NCBI RefSeq assembly: GCF_014647235.1
Contig: NZ_BMOU01000004.1
Coordinates: 62,379-126,378, forward strand
Direction of reading: 5' to 3'
Origin: Haloarcula pellucida
GTDB taxonomy: Archaea > Halobacteriota > Halobacteria > Halobacteriales > Haloarculaceae
Length of the DNA stretch: 64,000 nt
In this document: positions 15,963-24,049 of the stretch, piece after piece
Layout of the letters: each line of letters opens with the position of its first letter
How positions within the stretch are numbered: the first letter of the stretch is position 1
Program-made: the position numbers and the translations under genes
Notes under the pieces: generated by a model
The model's input: the letters and a program-made list of their open reading frames with translations, nothing else
Databases searched by the model: none
What the model was told of the DNA's origin: nothing

Positions 15963-17279
15963 TCAGGACTCGGACTCCTCGACGAACCGCCCCCCGACCA
16001 GTACCGGCAGCGATTGGGGCCCGTGTTCGACGAGGACGCCGAGGAGGTTGCCCGCGAACAGCGCGGCCCCGACGAACGCGAGGACACCTGCGAGCAGACT
16101 GCTCCCGGTCGGTACGGGAGCGATTGCAGCCACGAGGACGGCGACGGTAGCGAGGCCGAGACAGGCCCCGTCGGCGAGCGCGACCCGGTCGTCGTACAGG
16201 TCGTCGATCATCGGGACGTCCTCGAACCCGAGGCGGTCGCTGTAGCGGTGGACCCAGACGATGAACGGGACGACGTGGTACAGCGTCCCGAGGACGACGA
16301 ACCCGACGCCGCCGACCAGCAGCAGCGTCCCGACCGCCGGGTGTCCGAACAGGCTGCCGTAGGCGATCGGGTCCTGCCACCACGCCCACGCCGAGAGCGG
16401 CGCCCAGACCACCAGCGTGACGGCGACGACGGCGTAGCGGGTGAGCATCGGCGTGCGCTCGACGCTCGCGGCGAGGAGCCGACGGGCCAGCAACAGGCCG
16501 ACGACGGCCAGTCCGCCGGCGACGAGGACGCCACCGACGCGAGCGAGTGCGGGAATCCCCAGCAGCCGTCCGCCGGCGAGGAGGAGGACGCCGAGTGGGT
16601 AGCCCACCGTCTCCGCTCGCTGGAGCAGGCCGCCGACGCGAGTGGCGTCGGTCTGGGTGAACATCGGCGCGAGTTGCGCGAGCGCGCCCGCCACGGTGGT
16701 CAAGACTGCGCCGAACACCGCGAGCGTGGCGTGAGCCGACAGGAGGTCGGCCCGCGTGACGCCGACCATCGGGAGGACGCCGACGGCGTGGTCGAGCGCC
16801 AGTACGACGCCCGCGCTCGTCACGAGGACGAAAAAGCCCAGCGCCGCGGCGAAGTGGGCGGTCGTCACGTCCCACTCGGCGTCGGCGAGCGTCCGACCGA
16901 TCGTGTAGACGAACGTCCAGACGCCCGCGACGGCGAACACACCGGCCACGGGGAGGACGGCCGTGACGCCGAACAGGAGGCCACCGGCCAATCCCGCGAA
17001 CCCGACGGCCGCGAGTGGCAACTGGGCGGCAGCGAGCCGGCGAGAGTGCAGGGCGACGCCCGACCACACGGGGACGAACTGCGTCATCGCCCCCATGATG
17101 GTGAGACAGACCCAGCCAGCGAGCAACAGGTGGACCTGTGCGAGGTGGCCGCCGCGGCCGCCCGCTACCCCGACGGCCACGCCGGCCACGAGGAAGGCCA
17201 GCGCGACGACGAAGTGGCGCAACGGCACCGTCATCGGCGGCCCAGCGTCCGTGTCGACGTTCCCGGGTATCGCGCTCAT
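15963..17279 (-). CDS. Heme-copper-oxidase-like/NnrS-like membrane protein
   Basis: A 438-residue protein with about 12 hydrophobic helices. His residues sit in helices with the oxidase-like pattern: HLAQVHLLLAGWVCLTIMGAMTQFVP, SAHATLAVFGAVLTTVAGALAQLAP and GHPAVGTLLLVGGVGFVVLGTLYHVVPF. These resemble low-spin heme helices of cytochrome oxidase subunit I and NnrS, but a complete CuB/FeB His set is not visible. It has a CGAA-N4-TTCG site 40 bp before its ATG, shared with the divergent DUF2249 gene. NO or nitrite stress biology is inferred from that site and the norB context. Confidence 0.7.
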   Translation of the reverse strand: MSAIPGNVDTDAGPPMTVPLRHFVVALAFLVAGVAVGVAGGRGGHLAQVHLLLAGWVCLTIMGAMTQFVPVWSGVALHSRRLAAAQLPLAAVGFAGLAGGLLFGVTAVLPVAGVFAVAGVWTFVYTIGRTLADAEWDVTTAHFAAALGFFVLVTSAGVVLALDHAVGVLPMVGVTRADLLSAHATLAVFGAVLTTVAGALAQLAPMFTQTDATRVGGLLQRAETVGYPLGVLLLAGGRLLGIPALARVGGVLVAGGLAVVGLLLARRLLAASVERTPMLTRYAVVAVTLVVWAPLSAWAWWQDPIAYGSLFGHPAVGTLLLVGGVGFVVLGTLYHVVPFIVWVHRYSDRLGFEDVPMIDDLYDDRVALADGACLGLATVAVLVAAIAPVPTGSSLLAGVLAFVGAALFAGNLLGVLVEHGPQSLPVLVGGRFVEESES

Positions 17280-17318
17280 CACTCGGTGGTTAGTGCGCCG
17301 GCCTGCTGTCGGTGTGGC

Positions 17319-17330
17319 CGAACACGTTCG
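17319..17330. promoter_or_regulatory. CGAA-N4-TTCG site in a divergent promoter
   Basis: CGAACACGTTCG, extended to CCGAACACGTTCGG. It is 40 bp from the ATG of the minus-strand gene (17279) and 39 bp from the ATG of the plus-strand gene (17369), so one palindrome can serve both. Confidence 0.75.
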
Positions 17331-17368
17331 GGGAAACCGACGGCGCGGACGAGCGTCAATCCTCGCGT

Positions 17369-17635
17369 ATGTCACTGGCAACCGACGCCGTCCTCGCCCA
17401 GACGGACGCGCCGGCCGACGCACCGACAGAACGCCTCGACGTGCGCGAACTGGGGCCGCCGAAGCCGCTGGCCGAGACGCTGGAACTGCTGCCGACGCTC
17501 GACGACGACACCGTCCTCGTCCAGTACAACGACCGCGCGCCACAGCACCTCTATCCGAAACTCGAGGACCGCGGCTACGACTACGAGACCGTCGACACCG
17601 ACGAGGCGACGGTGACGGTCATCTGGAACCGATGA
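17369..17635 (+). CDS. DUF2249 protein
   Basis: An 88-residue protein. After a ~20-residue polar N-terminus comes the TusA-like DUF2249 fold: LDVRELGPPKPLAETLELLPTLDDDTVLVQYNDRAPQHLYPKLEDRGYDYE. DUF2249 proteins recur beside nitrite and NO genes in archaea and bacteria, but their biochemical role is unknown. It is first gene of a two-gene operon (ATGA overlap with the next) under a CGAA-N4-TTCG site. Confidence 0.85.
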   Translation: MSLATDAVLAQTDAPADAPTERLDVRELGPPKPLAETLELLPTLDDDTVLVQYNDRAPQHLYPKLEDRGYDYETVDTDEATVTVIWNR

Positions 17636-17910
17636 GTGTGAACGACGACATCCACGAGACGACGCCGGACGTAGAACAGGCAATCGGACAGATAGAGTCC
17701 CGTGCCGCCGGGATTCGGGCAGAGCAACTCGAACAGGCGCTCACACAGTTGCGAGCGCGGGGCGACCTGACCGACGAGCAGGCGGCCGCCGTCGAGCGCC
17801 TGAGCGAACGACTGGCTGAGCGACTGCTCGCGGTCCCGCGGGAGAGTCTCCGCCAGTCTAGCAACGCCGGGGACCGGACCGTCGAGACGGCCGTCGAACT
17901 GTTCGGCTGA
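17632..17910 (+). CDS. Stand-alone GluTR dimerisation-domain-like protein
   Basis: A 92-residue helical protein. LEQALTQLRARGDLTDEQAAAVERLSERLAERLLAVPRESLRQ...TVETAVELFG resembles the C-terminal dimerisation helix domain of glutamyl-tRNA reductase (HemA), without the catalytic or NADPH domains. The ATG overlaps the DUF2249 stop by four bases. In the same regulon as norB it might modulate heme synthesis by pairing with HemA; this is inference. Confidence 0.68.
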   Translation: MSVNDDIHETTPDVEQAIGQIESRAAGIRAEQLEQALTQLRARGDLTDEQAAAVERLSERLAERLLAVPRESLRQSSNAGDRTVETAVELFG

Positions 17911-17911
17911 G

Positions 17912-18364
17912 CTAGCCGAGGAAGCGGTCGCGCACGTCGTCGTCGGGCACCATACACTGGTCCTTGCGCCCGAACCAGTCGTATCGGTTCTCCGCGACGA
18001 CGTCGTAGGCGGCGTCCCGTATCCCACGGGGCACGAGTCGGCCGACGCTCGCGAGACTGTAGGGCCACCCGAGCAGTTCCGCCACGCGGATAGCCGCCGC
18101 CGACTTCCGGTACACCTCGTCGCCCTCGACGAGGACGACGGACTCCATGTCGTCGGTCGGCAGGCCGACTCGCTCCAGCAGTTCCGTCCCGGCCTCGGAC
18201 TGCAGCGGTGCGAACCTGAGGAGTCCCGTGGGGTCCCGCGGGATGACGAACTGGACGGTCCCGTTACAGAGATTGCAGACGCCGTCGAACAGCAGTACGG
18301 GGCGGTCGCCCACCGGCGCGTCGTCGGTCACGGCTGCCGCCTCCGAGCGGTTGTCAGCGTCCAT
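17912..18364 (-). CDS. DCC-family thiol-disulfide oxidoreductase-like protein (DUF393)
   Basis: A 150-residue protein with the eponymous motif LLFDGVCNLCNGTVQFVIPRD (Cys-x2-Cys in a thioredoxin-like fold) and the conserved C-terminal YDWFGRKDQCMVP. The family is presumed to be a thiol oxidoreductase; partners are unknown. It is convergent with the GluTR-like gene and ends one base after its stop. Confidence 0.88.
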   Translation of the reverse strand: MDADNRSEAAAVTDDAPVGDRPVLLFDGVCNLCNGTVQFVIPRDPTGLLRFAPLQSEAGTELLERVGLPTDDMESVVLVEGDEVYRKSAAAIRVAELLGWPYSLASVGRLVPRGIRDAAYDVVAENRYDWFGRKDQCMVPDDDVRDRFLG

Positions 18365-18456
18365 CGTGCCGTAACACCCATGGACGCTCTACGGCGTCCG
18401 GCCTGAAAACGTCGTTCGTCCCGGCTACCGCTGTCACCGCGGCGGTCCCGGCGTAG

Positions 18457-18774
18457 TTACGCCGACTCGGCGAGGACCAGCAACGCCTCGCAGTCGGTGA
18501 CGGCGGCCGGCGAGATGTCCTGGTCGCCGTCGAAGCGGGCGACGTCGCCCGCCGAGAGCGAGAGCGTCGTCTCGCCCAGCGTCAGGTCCACCTCGCCGTC
18601 CAGCAGGTGGAAGACGATGTCCCGGCCCGGATGCTGATGTGGCGGCACCTCGTCGCCTTCCGACAGCGTCAGTCGGACCGTCTTCGGTTCGCCCTCGAAC
18701 AACTGCGCGCGGCCCGACCCGTCGAGGTCGGACAGCGAGACGCGTTCGAGGCCGGCGGCGTCGGCGCCGCTCAT
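18457..18774 (-). CDS. Small cupin protein
   Basis: A 105-residue single-cupin protein. The metal-site motif 1 is PPHQHPGRDIVFHLLDGEVDLTLGE and motif 2 is LSAGDVARFDGDQDISPAA, where the usual His is replaced, so metal binding may be incomplete. The ATG overlaps the DUF2249 stop by four bases (ATGA). The pair is preceded by a CGAA-N4-TTCG site. Confidence 0.8.
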   Translation of the reverse strand: MSGADAAGLERVSLSDLDGSGRAQLFEGEPKTVRLTLSEGDEVPPHQHPGRDIVFHLLDGEVDLTLGETTLSLSAGDVARFDGDQDISPAAVTDCEALLVLAESA

Positions 18775-19007
18775 GCTTTCTTCGGAAGGTCGGCGACGTA
18801 CTTGCCCTCCTCCTCCTTACGGCAGTCGTAGCGCTCGGCGTCGAACGCGTCGACTTCCGCCTGCAGTTCGTAGAACAGCGGCTTCGGTTCGTGGTCGTTG
18901 ACGATGCGGAGCGTCTCACCCGGGTCCAGTTCGTCGAACGCGGAGTGGATGGTCGGGTGTCGCTCGGGCGGTGCCATGTTGCGTAAGTCGAGTTTCGCGG
19001 CGGGCAT
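18771..19007 (-). CDS. DUF2249 protein
   Basis: A 78-residue protein: MPAAKLDLRNMAPPERHPTIHSAFDELDPGETLRIVNDHEPKPLFYELQAE. This is the full-length DUF2249 domain with its conserved HEP motif; the 17369 paralogue lacks HEP (NDRAP instead). The ATG at 19007 is chosen over a GTG one codon upstream, because it lies 40 bp from the regulatory palindrome. It is translationally coupled to the cupin gene. Confidence 0.87.
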   Translation of the reverse strand: MPAAKLDLRNMAPPERHPTIHSAFDELDPGETLRIVNDHEPKPLFYELQAEVDAFDAERYDCRKEEEGKYVADLPKKA

Positions 19008-19046
19008 CACTCGGCGGTTCGCCGTCGCCGGCGGAGGGACTTCTCC

Positions 19047-19058
19047 CGAATATGTTCG
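19047..19058. promoter_or_regulatory. CGAA-N4-TTCG site upstream of DUF2249-cupin operon
   Basis: CGAATATGTTCG, 39 bp before the ATG at 19007 and just before the end of the next cupin gene. Same spacing as the other sites. Confidence 0.7.
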
Positions 19059-19430
19059 TCACTCGGGGTCGAACTCGCCCCGTTTCAGCCCCCGGCGCAC
19101 CGGTTCGTGTTCGGCGTCGGTCGGCGGCGGCGCGGTGACGAGCGTCGCTTCGAGTCGGCCGCTGTCCGCTCTGATGCCACGGTCCGCGCCCGCCGGAACC
19201 GCCACCACGTCGCCGGCGCTTACCGAGCGCTCCTCGTCGCCGTCGCGGATCGTTCCCTCGCCGCTGAGGACGGTTATCGCCACGTCGCTGTCCGGGGCGT
19301 GGACCGGAATGAACTGTCCGGGTTCGAAGTACCCCAGTACGACTTTCTGGCGCTCCGTCTCGTGAATCGTCTGTGCCGAGAATCCGTCGTCTACGTACTC
19401 GCGTTCGGCGTCGATGCTCGTGGTTACCAT
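19059..19430 (-). CDS. Cupin-domain protein
   Basis: A 123-residue cupin. Motif 1 is FIPVHAPDSDVAITVLSGEGTIRDGDEE and motif 2 SVSAGDVVAVPAGADRGIRA; one His is retained and others are replaced, so the metal site looks weakened. It is divergent from the 186-residue unknown gene and shares a CGAA-N4-TTCG site with it. Sequence similarity to the 18457 cupin is limited to the fold motifs. Confidence 0.78.
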   Translation of the reverse strand: MVTTSIDAEREYVDDGFSAQTIHETERQKVVLGYFEPGQFIPVHAPDSDVAITVLSGEGTIRDGDEERSVSAGDVVAVPAGADRGIRADSGRLEATLVTAPPPTDAEHEPVRRGLKRGEFDPE

Positions 19431-19469
19431 CACGCGGACGTGGATCGCACTTGCTGGAGGGGATTCTGC

Positions 19470-19481
19470 CGAACGTGTTCG
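19470..19481. promoter_or_regulatory. CGAA-N4-TTCG site in a divergent promoter
   Basis: CGAACGTGTTCG, extended to CCGAACGTGTTCGG. It is 39 bp from the minus-strand ATG (19430) and 38 bp from the plus-strand ATG (19520), the same symmetric geometry as at 17319. Confidence 0.75.
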
Positions 19482-19519
19482 GGGACACTGTCTGTGGGGT
19501 GGAGCGTCTACCTCCGTCC

Positions 19520-20080
19520 ATGAGTCTCCTCTCCGGCATCCGCGGCGGCGACGACACCGGATTCGACGACTACGACGCGTTCGTCCCCGAACACGTCCCC
19601 GACCCGGGCGAGGTCTTGGAGGGCCACGACGTGCTGACCGACGCCGACCACGCTGCGTTCCACCGCGTGACGATGGGCCTGTTCGCCGAACGCGGCGTCT
19701 ACGATATGACCTTCGGCTACAACCTCGCCCGCCTGAACCTGGACCACCGACACCCCGACGCCGGGTTCCGGTACGCACGCGAGGCCGACGACCCGGCGGT
19801 CCTGCGAGCCGAGTTCACGCCGACCACGGAGTTCTGCCCGCAGAGCGATACCCTCACCGTCGGCGCCTTCCGCGCGTGGAACGGCCTCACTGAGCGCCAC
19901 GAGTACGACCTCGTGAGGGTGCGTGTCGATTCGATGCACCACCAGAGCGTCGCCATCAACGGCAAACTGCAGCAACTCGAAGCGACGTACCGCGAGACGG
20001 GGGAGATACCGGACGACCCCGGGAGTGCAGACGACGGCGACGACCTACCGGACGAGACGGACGTGGAGACGCCGTTCTGA
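19520..20080 (+). CDS. Haloarchaeal protein of unknown function
   Basis: A 186-residue soluble acidic protein. Notable features are an N-terminal acidic stretch, a conserved-looking core (FHRVTMGLFAERGVYDMTFGYNLARLNLDHRHPDAGFRY), a single Cys in TTEFCPQSDTLTVGAFRAW, and a His pair (MHHQSVAINGKLQQLE). The C-terminal 30 residues are disordered and acidic. I do not recognise a family. The TEFCP segment is loosely reminiscent of MIP18/FeS-assembly proteins, but this is weak. It is under a CGAA-N4-TTCG site. Confidence 0.75.
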   Translation: MSLLSGIRGGDDTGFDDYDAFVPEHVPDPGEVLEGHDVLTDADHAAFHRVTMGLFAERGVYDMTFGYNLARLNLDHRHPDAGFRYAREADDPAVLRAEFTPTTEFCPQSDTLTVGAFRAWNGLTERHEYDLVRVRVDSMHHQSVAINGKLQQLEATYRETGEIPDDPGSADDGDDLPDETDVETPF

Positions 20081-20085
20081 GGGGG

Positions 20086-20097
20086 CGAACACCTTCG
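20086..20097. promoter_or_regulatory. CGAA-N4-TTCG site upstream of the 20136 gene
   Basis: CGAACACCTTCG, 38 bp before the ATG at 20136 and five bases after the previous stop. Confidence 0.65.
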
Positions 20098-20135
20098 GGA
20101 CTGACGACTCCCGAGCGGAGAGCCAACCCGCGTGT

Positions 20136-20444
20136 ATGTCCGACCGCGACGAGACGGTCCGTTCGCTAGCCGCCGACATCGCCGCTCGCCCCGACGTCGC
20201 CGACGCGTGGACGGCAAAGAGTTTCACCGACCGACTGCTCGTCGTCGAACTCCCCGCCGAGTGCGACCTTCCCGAGTCCACAGTCGAGACGCTTCGCGAC
20301 CGCGGATTCGTCGGTGCCGAGGAGGTGTACGACGTCGACGGGGCCGACGACGCGGCGTTCGCCGGCCAGTTGACCGACGCGCGGCGCTACCGCTTCGTCG
20401 ACGTCGAGAGCCGCGGCGAACACCGGTCGTACGTCGTCGAGTAG
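20136..20444 (+). CDS. Small soluble protein of unknown function
   Basis: A 102-residue acidic alpha/beta protein, MSDRDETVRSLAADIAARPDVADAWTAKSFTDRLLVVELPAE..., with alternating predicted strands and helices. No Cys and no catalytic motif are apparent. It has its own CGAA-N4-TTCG site in the 55-bp gap after the 186-residue gene, so it belongs to the same putative regulon. Function unknown. Confidence 0.75.
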   Translation: MSDRDETVRSLAADIAARPDVADAWTAKSFTDRLLVVELPAECDLPESTVETLRDRGFVGAEEVYDVDGADDAAFAGQLTDARRYRFVDVESRGEHRSYVVE

Positions 20445-20464
20445 CCCGGTGCGAAACGCTGAAG

Positions 20465-20482
20465 CGAGTGAGCGCTCACTCG
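20465..20482. promoter_or_regulatory. Perfect 18-bp palindrome before the tetR gene
   Basis: CGAGTGAGCGCTCACTCG ends five bases before the ATG at 20488. It is a likely autoregulatory operator. Confidence 0.65.
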
Positions 20483-20487
20483 ACAGT

Positions 20488-21078
20488 ATGCCGGAGATGG
20501 ACGCCGACGCCCGCGCCGAGGTCGTACGCGCGGTCCGACGGGCGCTCGCCGAACACGGGTACGAACGGCTCACGACGGCGAAGATAGCCGAGGAGTACGA
20601 GAACAGCGAGGCGGGCCTCTACTACTACTTCGACAGCAAGGACGAGATGATAGCGGCGTTTCTCGAAGACGCGGCCGGTCAGTTGGGCGAGGAACTGGCG
20701 GCGCGTGACGCCGAGGGTCCGGTGGCGGAGTTGCGGGCCGCCTGTGCGTCGCTGTTTCGCTCGCCGGGCGAGGAGGGCGCGGGCCTCCACGTCGCCGTCA
20801 TGGAACTGCTCTCGCACGCACCGTACAACGAGACGCTACGGGAACCACTGCTCGCGCTCGAATCCGCCACGCTGGACGAACTCGAACGCATCGTCACCGA
20901 GGGCGTCGAGGAGGGCGTGTTTCGGGACGTTGACCCGCGAGCGACCGCCGCGTTCCTGCTGGCCGCCGCCGACGGGTCGACCGGGTTTCACGTCGCACTG
21001 GAGATGGACGTGGGAGAGGACCTCCGCAGGGCGTGGTCGGCGTATATCGATAGTTTACTGGCCGAGACGGATGGCTGA
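20488..21078 (+). CDS. TetR/AcrR-family repressor
   Basis: A 196-residue protein. The N-terminal HTH reads EHGYERLTTAKIAEEYENSEAGLYYYFDSKDEMIAAFLED, the standard TetR fold, followed by an all-helical ligand domain. The start MPEMDADARAEV is chosen because the palindrome directly precedes it; an upstream in-frame Met would place the operator inside the gene. It likely controls itself and the membrane gene at 21170, which has a related palindrome upstream. Confidence 0.9.
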   Translation: MPEMDADARAEVVRAVRRALAEHGYERLTTAKIAEEYENSEAGLYYYFDSKDEMIAAFLEDAAGQLGEELAARDAEGPVAELRAACASLFRSPGEEGAGLHVAVMELLSHAPYNETLREPLLALESATLDELERIVTEGVEEGVFRDVDPRATAAFLLAAADGSTGFHVALEMDVGEDLRRAWSAYIDSLLAETDG

Positions 21079-21090
21079 GTGTCCACTCAG
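21075..21090. promoter_or_regulatory. Second TetR-type palindrome
   Basis: CTGAGTGTCCACTCAG (7-bp arms, 2-bp centre) overlaps the tetR stop codon and precedes the 21170 gene. It shares the GAGTG/CACTC arms with the site at 20465-20482. Confidence 0.55.
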
Positions 21091-21169
21091 TACGCTTATT
21101 GTCACCGTCGCCGAACGATCACCCGATGCGACAGCAACCGACGGACGGCGGGTTCGGGAGGACCGGGGA

Positions 21170-21823
21170 ATGACGACGGTGGAAACGGCCACGCTGTGGG
21201 TCCACATCGTGGCTGGCTTTCTCGCGCTGTTCGCGGGGGTGGGGGCGTTCGTCACGGAGAAAGGCGGCCTGCGACACCGACATGCGGGCCGCGCGTACGT
21301 CTACGGGATGGTCGTCGTCGCCGCGACGGCGCTCGCGCTGTTCGCTCTCGACCCGACGGCGACGCGGCAGTTCCTCGCTTTGGTCGCCGTCTTCAGCTTC
21401 TACTTCGTGTTCTCTGGCTATCGGGTTCTCTCGCGGAAGCGACCGGCCGACGCGCCGACCGCCGTCGACTGGGGTGCGGTCACGCTGTACGGCCTCGCCA
21501 GCGTCGGCCTCCTCGCCATGGGCACGCTCCAGTTCCTCGCCGGCAACGGCTTCGCCGTGGTGGTGCTCGTGTTCGGCGTCCTCGGAACCGTCCTCACCGT
21601 CGCCGACGTCCGGTCGTTCCGCACCGAGACCGACCCGCGGGCGTGGCTCGGCGAACACGTCACCCGGATGGGAGCGGGCTACATCGCCACCGTGACAGCG
21701 TTCTCGGCGGTGAACTTCGTGTTCCTCCCACCGGTGGGCCGATGGCTGTGGCCCACGCTCCTCGGGACGCCGCTGTTGGTGTATCTCCAGCGCCGGTACG
21801 AAGCGCGCTTTGTGTCAGCGTAG
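21170..21823 (+). CDS. Membrane protein, DUF2306-like
   Basis: A 217-residue protein with about seven hydrophobic helices. The N-terminus (ATLWVHIVAGFLALFAGVGAFVTEKGGLRHRHAGRAYVYGMVVVAATA) carries His residues in and next to the first helices, a pattern seen in DUF2306 and cytochrome-b-like families. It sits directly behind a TetR gene with a TetR-like operator between them, so it is a probable repressor target. Transport or heme binding are possible; neither is shown. Confidence 0.72.
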   Translation: MTTVETATLWVHIVAGFLALFAGVGAFVTEKGGLRHRHAGRAYVYGMVVVAATALALFALDPTATRQFLALVAVFSFYFVFSGYRVLSRKRPADAPTAVDWGAVTLYGLASVGLLAMGTLQFLAGNGFAVVVLVFGVLGTVLTVADVRSFRTETDPRAWLGEHVTRMGAGYIATVTAFSAVNFVFLPPVGRWLWPTLLGTPLLVYLQRRYEARFVSA

Positions 21824-21882
21824 TCGCCGCCGACGCACCTGCATGGAAAGCGATTTAGCCGGCCGGTGGCCACGGGAACCTA

Positions 21883-24048
21883 ATGAGCCTGTCCGACGCG
21901 GACCACGACATCGTGGTCGACGAAATCGGTCGGGAGCCAACCCGAGCGGAGGCCGCTCTCTTCGAGAATCTCTGGAGCGAACACTGTGCGTATCGCTCCT
22001 CTCGACCGCTCCTGACGGCGTTCGACTCCGAGGGCGACCAGGTCGTCATCGGCCCCGGCGACGACGCCGCGGTCGTCTCGCTCCCGAGCCACGGCGACGG
22101 CGAGGAGATGTACATCACGATGGGCGTCGAGTCCCACAACCACCCCTCCTACGTCGACCCGTTCGACGGCGCCGCCACCGGCGTCGGCGGCATCGTCCGC
22201 GACACCCTCTCGATGGGCGCCTACCCCATCGCGCTCGCGGACTGCCTGTACTTCGGCGACTTCGAGCGAGAACACTCCCGTTACCTCTTCGAGGGCGTCG
22301 TCGAGGGCATCTCCCACTACGGCAACTGCATCGGCGTCCCGACGGTGACCGGGTCGGTCGCGTTCCACGACGACTACGAGGGCAACCCGCTCGTCAACGT
22401 CTCCTGTATCGGCCTGATGGAGCCAGAGCGCACCATCACCGCCGAGGCGCAGGAACCGGGCAACAAACTCGTCCTCGTCGGGAACTCCACCGGGCGCGAC
22501 GGCCTCGGCGGAGCCTCCTTCGCCAGCGAGGACCTCGCGGAGGACGCCGAGACGGAGGACCGACCGGCCGTGCAGGTCGGGGACCCCTACACGGAGAAAC
22601 TCCTCATCGAGTGCAACGAGGCGCTACTGGACGAGGCCCTCGTCGAGTCGGCCCGTGACCTCGGAGCGGCCGGCCTCGGGGGGGCGTCCTCTGAACTCGT
22701 CGCGAAGGGCGGTCTCGGTGCGGAAATCGAACTCGACCGCGTCCACGAGCGCGAACCCGACATGAACGCCATGGAGTACCTGCTCGCCGAGAGTCAGGAG
22801 CGCATGGTGTACGAAGTCGCGCCGGAGAACGTCGACCGCGTCGCCGAACTCGCCGAGCGCTACGACCTCGGCTGCTCGGTCATCGGCGAACTCACCGCCC
22901 CCGGGACGAACTACGTCTGCACCTTCGAGGGCGAGACGGTCGTCGACGTCGAGGCCGAGTTCCTCGGCGACGGCGCCCCGATGAACGACCTGCCGAGCGA
23001 GGAGCCGCCGGAACAGGAGCGCGACCTCCCGACCGTCAACCTCTCCGAGGCGTTCGAACGCATCGTCGCCAGCCCCAACACCGCCTCCAAACGGTGGGTC
23101 TACCGCCAGTACGACCACGAGGTGCAGGTCCGCACGAGCGTCCTGCCGGGCGACGACGCCGCCCTGCTGGCCATCCGCGAGGCCGGCACGGGGCTTGCCT
23201 TCTCGGCCGGCGCCGACCCCAACTGGACCGACGCCGCGCCCTACGAGGGCGCCCGCGCCGTGGCGCTGGAGAACGCCACCAACGTCGCCGCGAAGGGCGC
23301 CGTGCCCCACGCCGCCGTCGACTGTCTGAACGGCGGCAACCCCGAGAAGCCCGACGTCTACGGCGGCTTCAAGGGCATCGTCGACGGCCTCGCGGACATG
23401 TGCAGCGACCTCGACGTGCCCGTCGTCGGCGGCAACGTCTCGCTGTACAACGACTCGGTGACCGGCCCCATCCCGCCGACGCCGACGCTCGCACTGGTCG
23501 GCGTCAAAGAGGGGTACGACGCCCCGCCGATGGACCTCTCCGGCGAGGGGACCCTCGTCGTCGTCGGCGACGCCGCCCTCGAAGGCGAGGCCGACCCGCG
23601 CCTCGGTGGCTCGGAGTACACCGCCGTCTTCGGCGGCACCGACGCCTTCCCCGAACTCCCTGCCGACCCGACGGGCCTCGTCCAGACCATCGCCGAGGTG
23701 GCCGACGAGGACCACGTACTCGCCTCCCACGACGTGAGCCACGGCGGCCTCGCGGTCGCACTCGCCGAGATGGTCCACGAGGACGCCGGCGCCAGCGTCG
23801 ACGTCGAGACGGTCGAACGCGGCACCCGGAAGCGCCTCCTGTTCAACGAACGGCCCGGTCGCGTCGTCTTCGAGACCACCGACCCAGCAGCCGTCCACGA
23901 GGCCTTCGACGGCGTCGCCCCAGTGACTGAACTGGGCGAGGCAAACGGCTCGAACCACCTCTCGCTCACCGTCAACGACGAGACGCTCCAGTACCACGCG
24001 AGCGAGATCACCGACCTCCGGTCAACCATCGACGACGAACTGGCCTGA
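21883..24048 (+). CDS. purL: Phosphoribosylformylglycinamidine synthase subunit PurL
   Basis: A 721-residue ATP-dependent synthetase (FGAM synthase II) of purine synthesis that works with PurS and PurQ. It shows the small-type PurL landmarks: [56 protein letters not shown] and the second-half GGNVSLYND and [20 protein letters not shown]-like GATTTAGCC is centred 29 bp upstream of the ATG, so it is leaderless. purQ and purS are not in the window. Confidence 0.97.
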   Translation: MSLSDADHDIVVDEIGREPTRAEAALFENLWSEHCAYRSSRPLLTAFDSEGDQVVIGPGDDAAVVSLPSHGDGEEMYITMGVESHNHPSYVDPFDGAATGVGGIVRDTLSMGAYPIALADCLYFGDFEREHSRYLFEGVVEGISHYGNCIGVPTVTGSVAFHDDYEGNPLVNVSCIGLMEPERTITAEAQEPGNKLVLVGNSTGRDGLGGASFASEDLAEDAETEDRPAVQVGDPYTEKLLIECNEALLDEALVESARDLGAAGLGGASSELVAKGGLGAEIELDRVHEREPDMNAMEYLLAESQERMVYEVAPENVDRVAELAERYDLGCSVIGELTAPGTNYVCTFEGETVVDVEAEFLGDGAPMNDLPSEEPPEQERDLPTVNLSEAFERIVASPNTASKRWVYRQYDHEVQVRTSVLPGDDAALLAIREAGTGLAFSAGADPNWTDAAPYEGARAVALENATNVAAKGAVPHAAVDCLNGGNPEKPDVYGGFKGIVDGLADMCSDLDVPVVGGNVSLYNDSVTGPIPPTPTLALVGVKEGYDAPPMDLSGEGTLVVVGDAALEGEADPRLGGSEYTAVFGGTDAFPELPADPTGLVQTIAEVADEDHVLASHDVSHGGLAVALAEMVHEDAGASVDVETVERGTRKRLLFNERPGRVVFETTDPAAVHEAFDGVAPVTELGEANGSNHLSLTVNDETLQYHASEITDLRSTIDDELA

Positions 24049-24049
24049 G

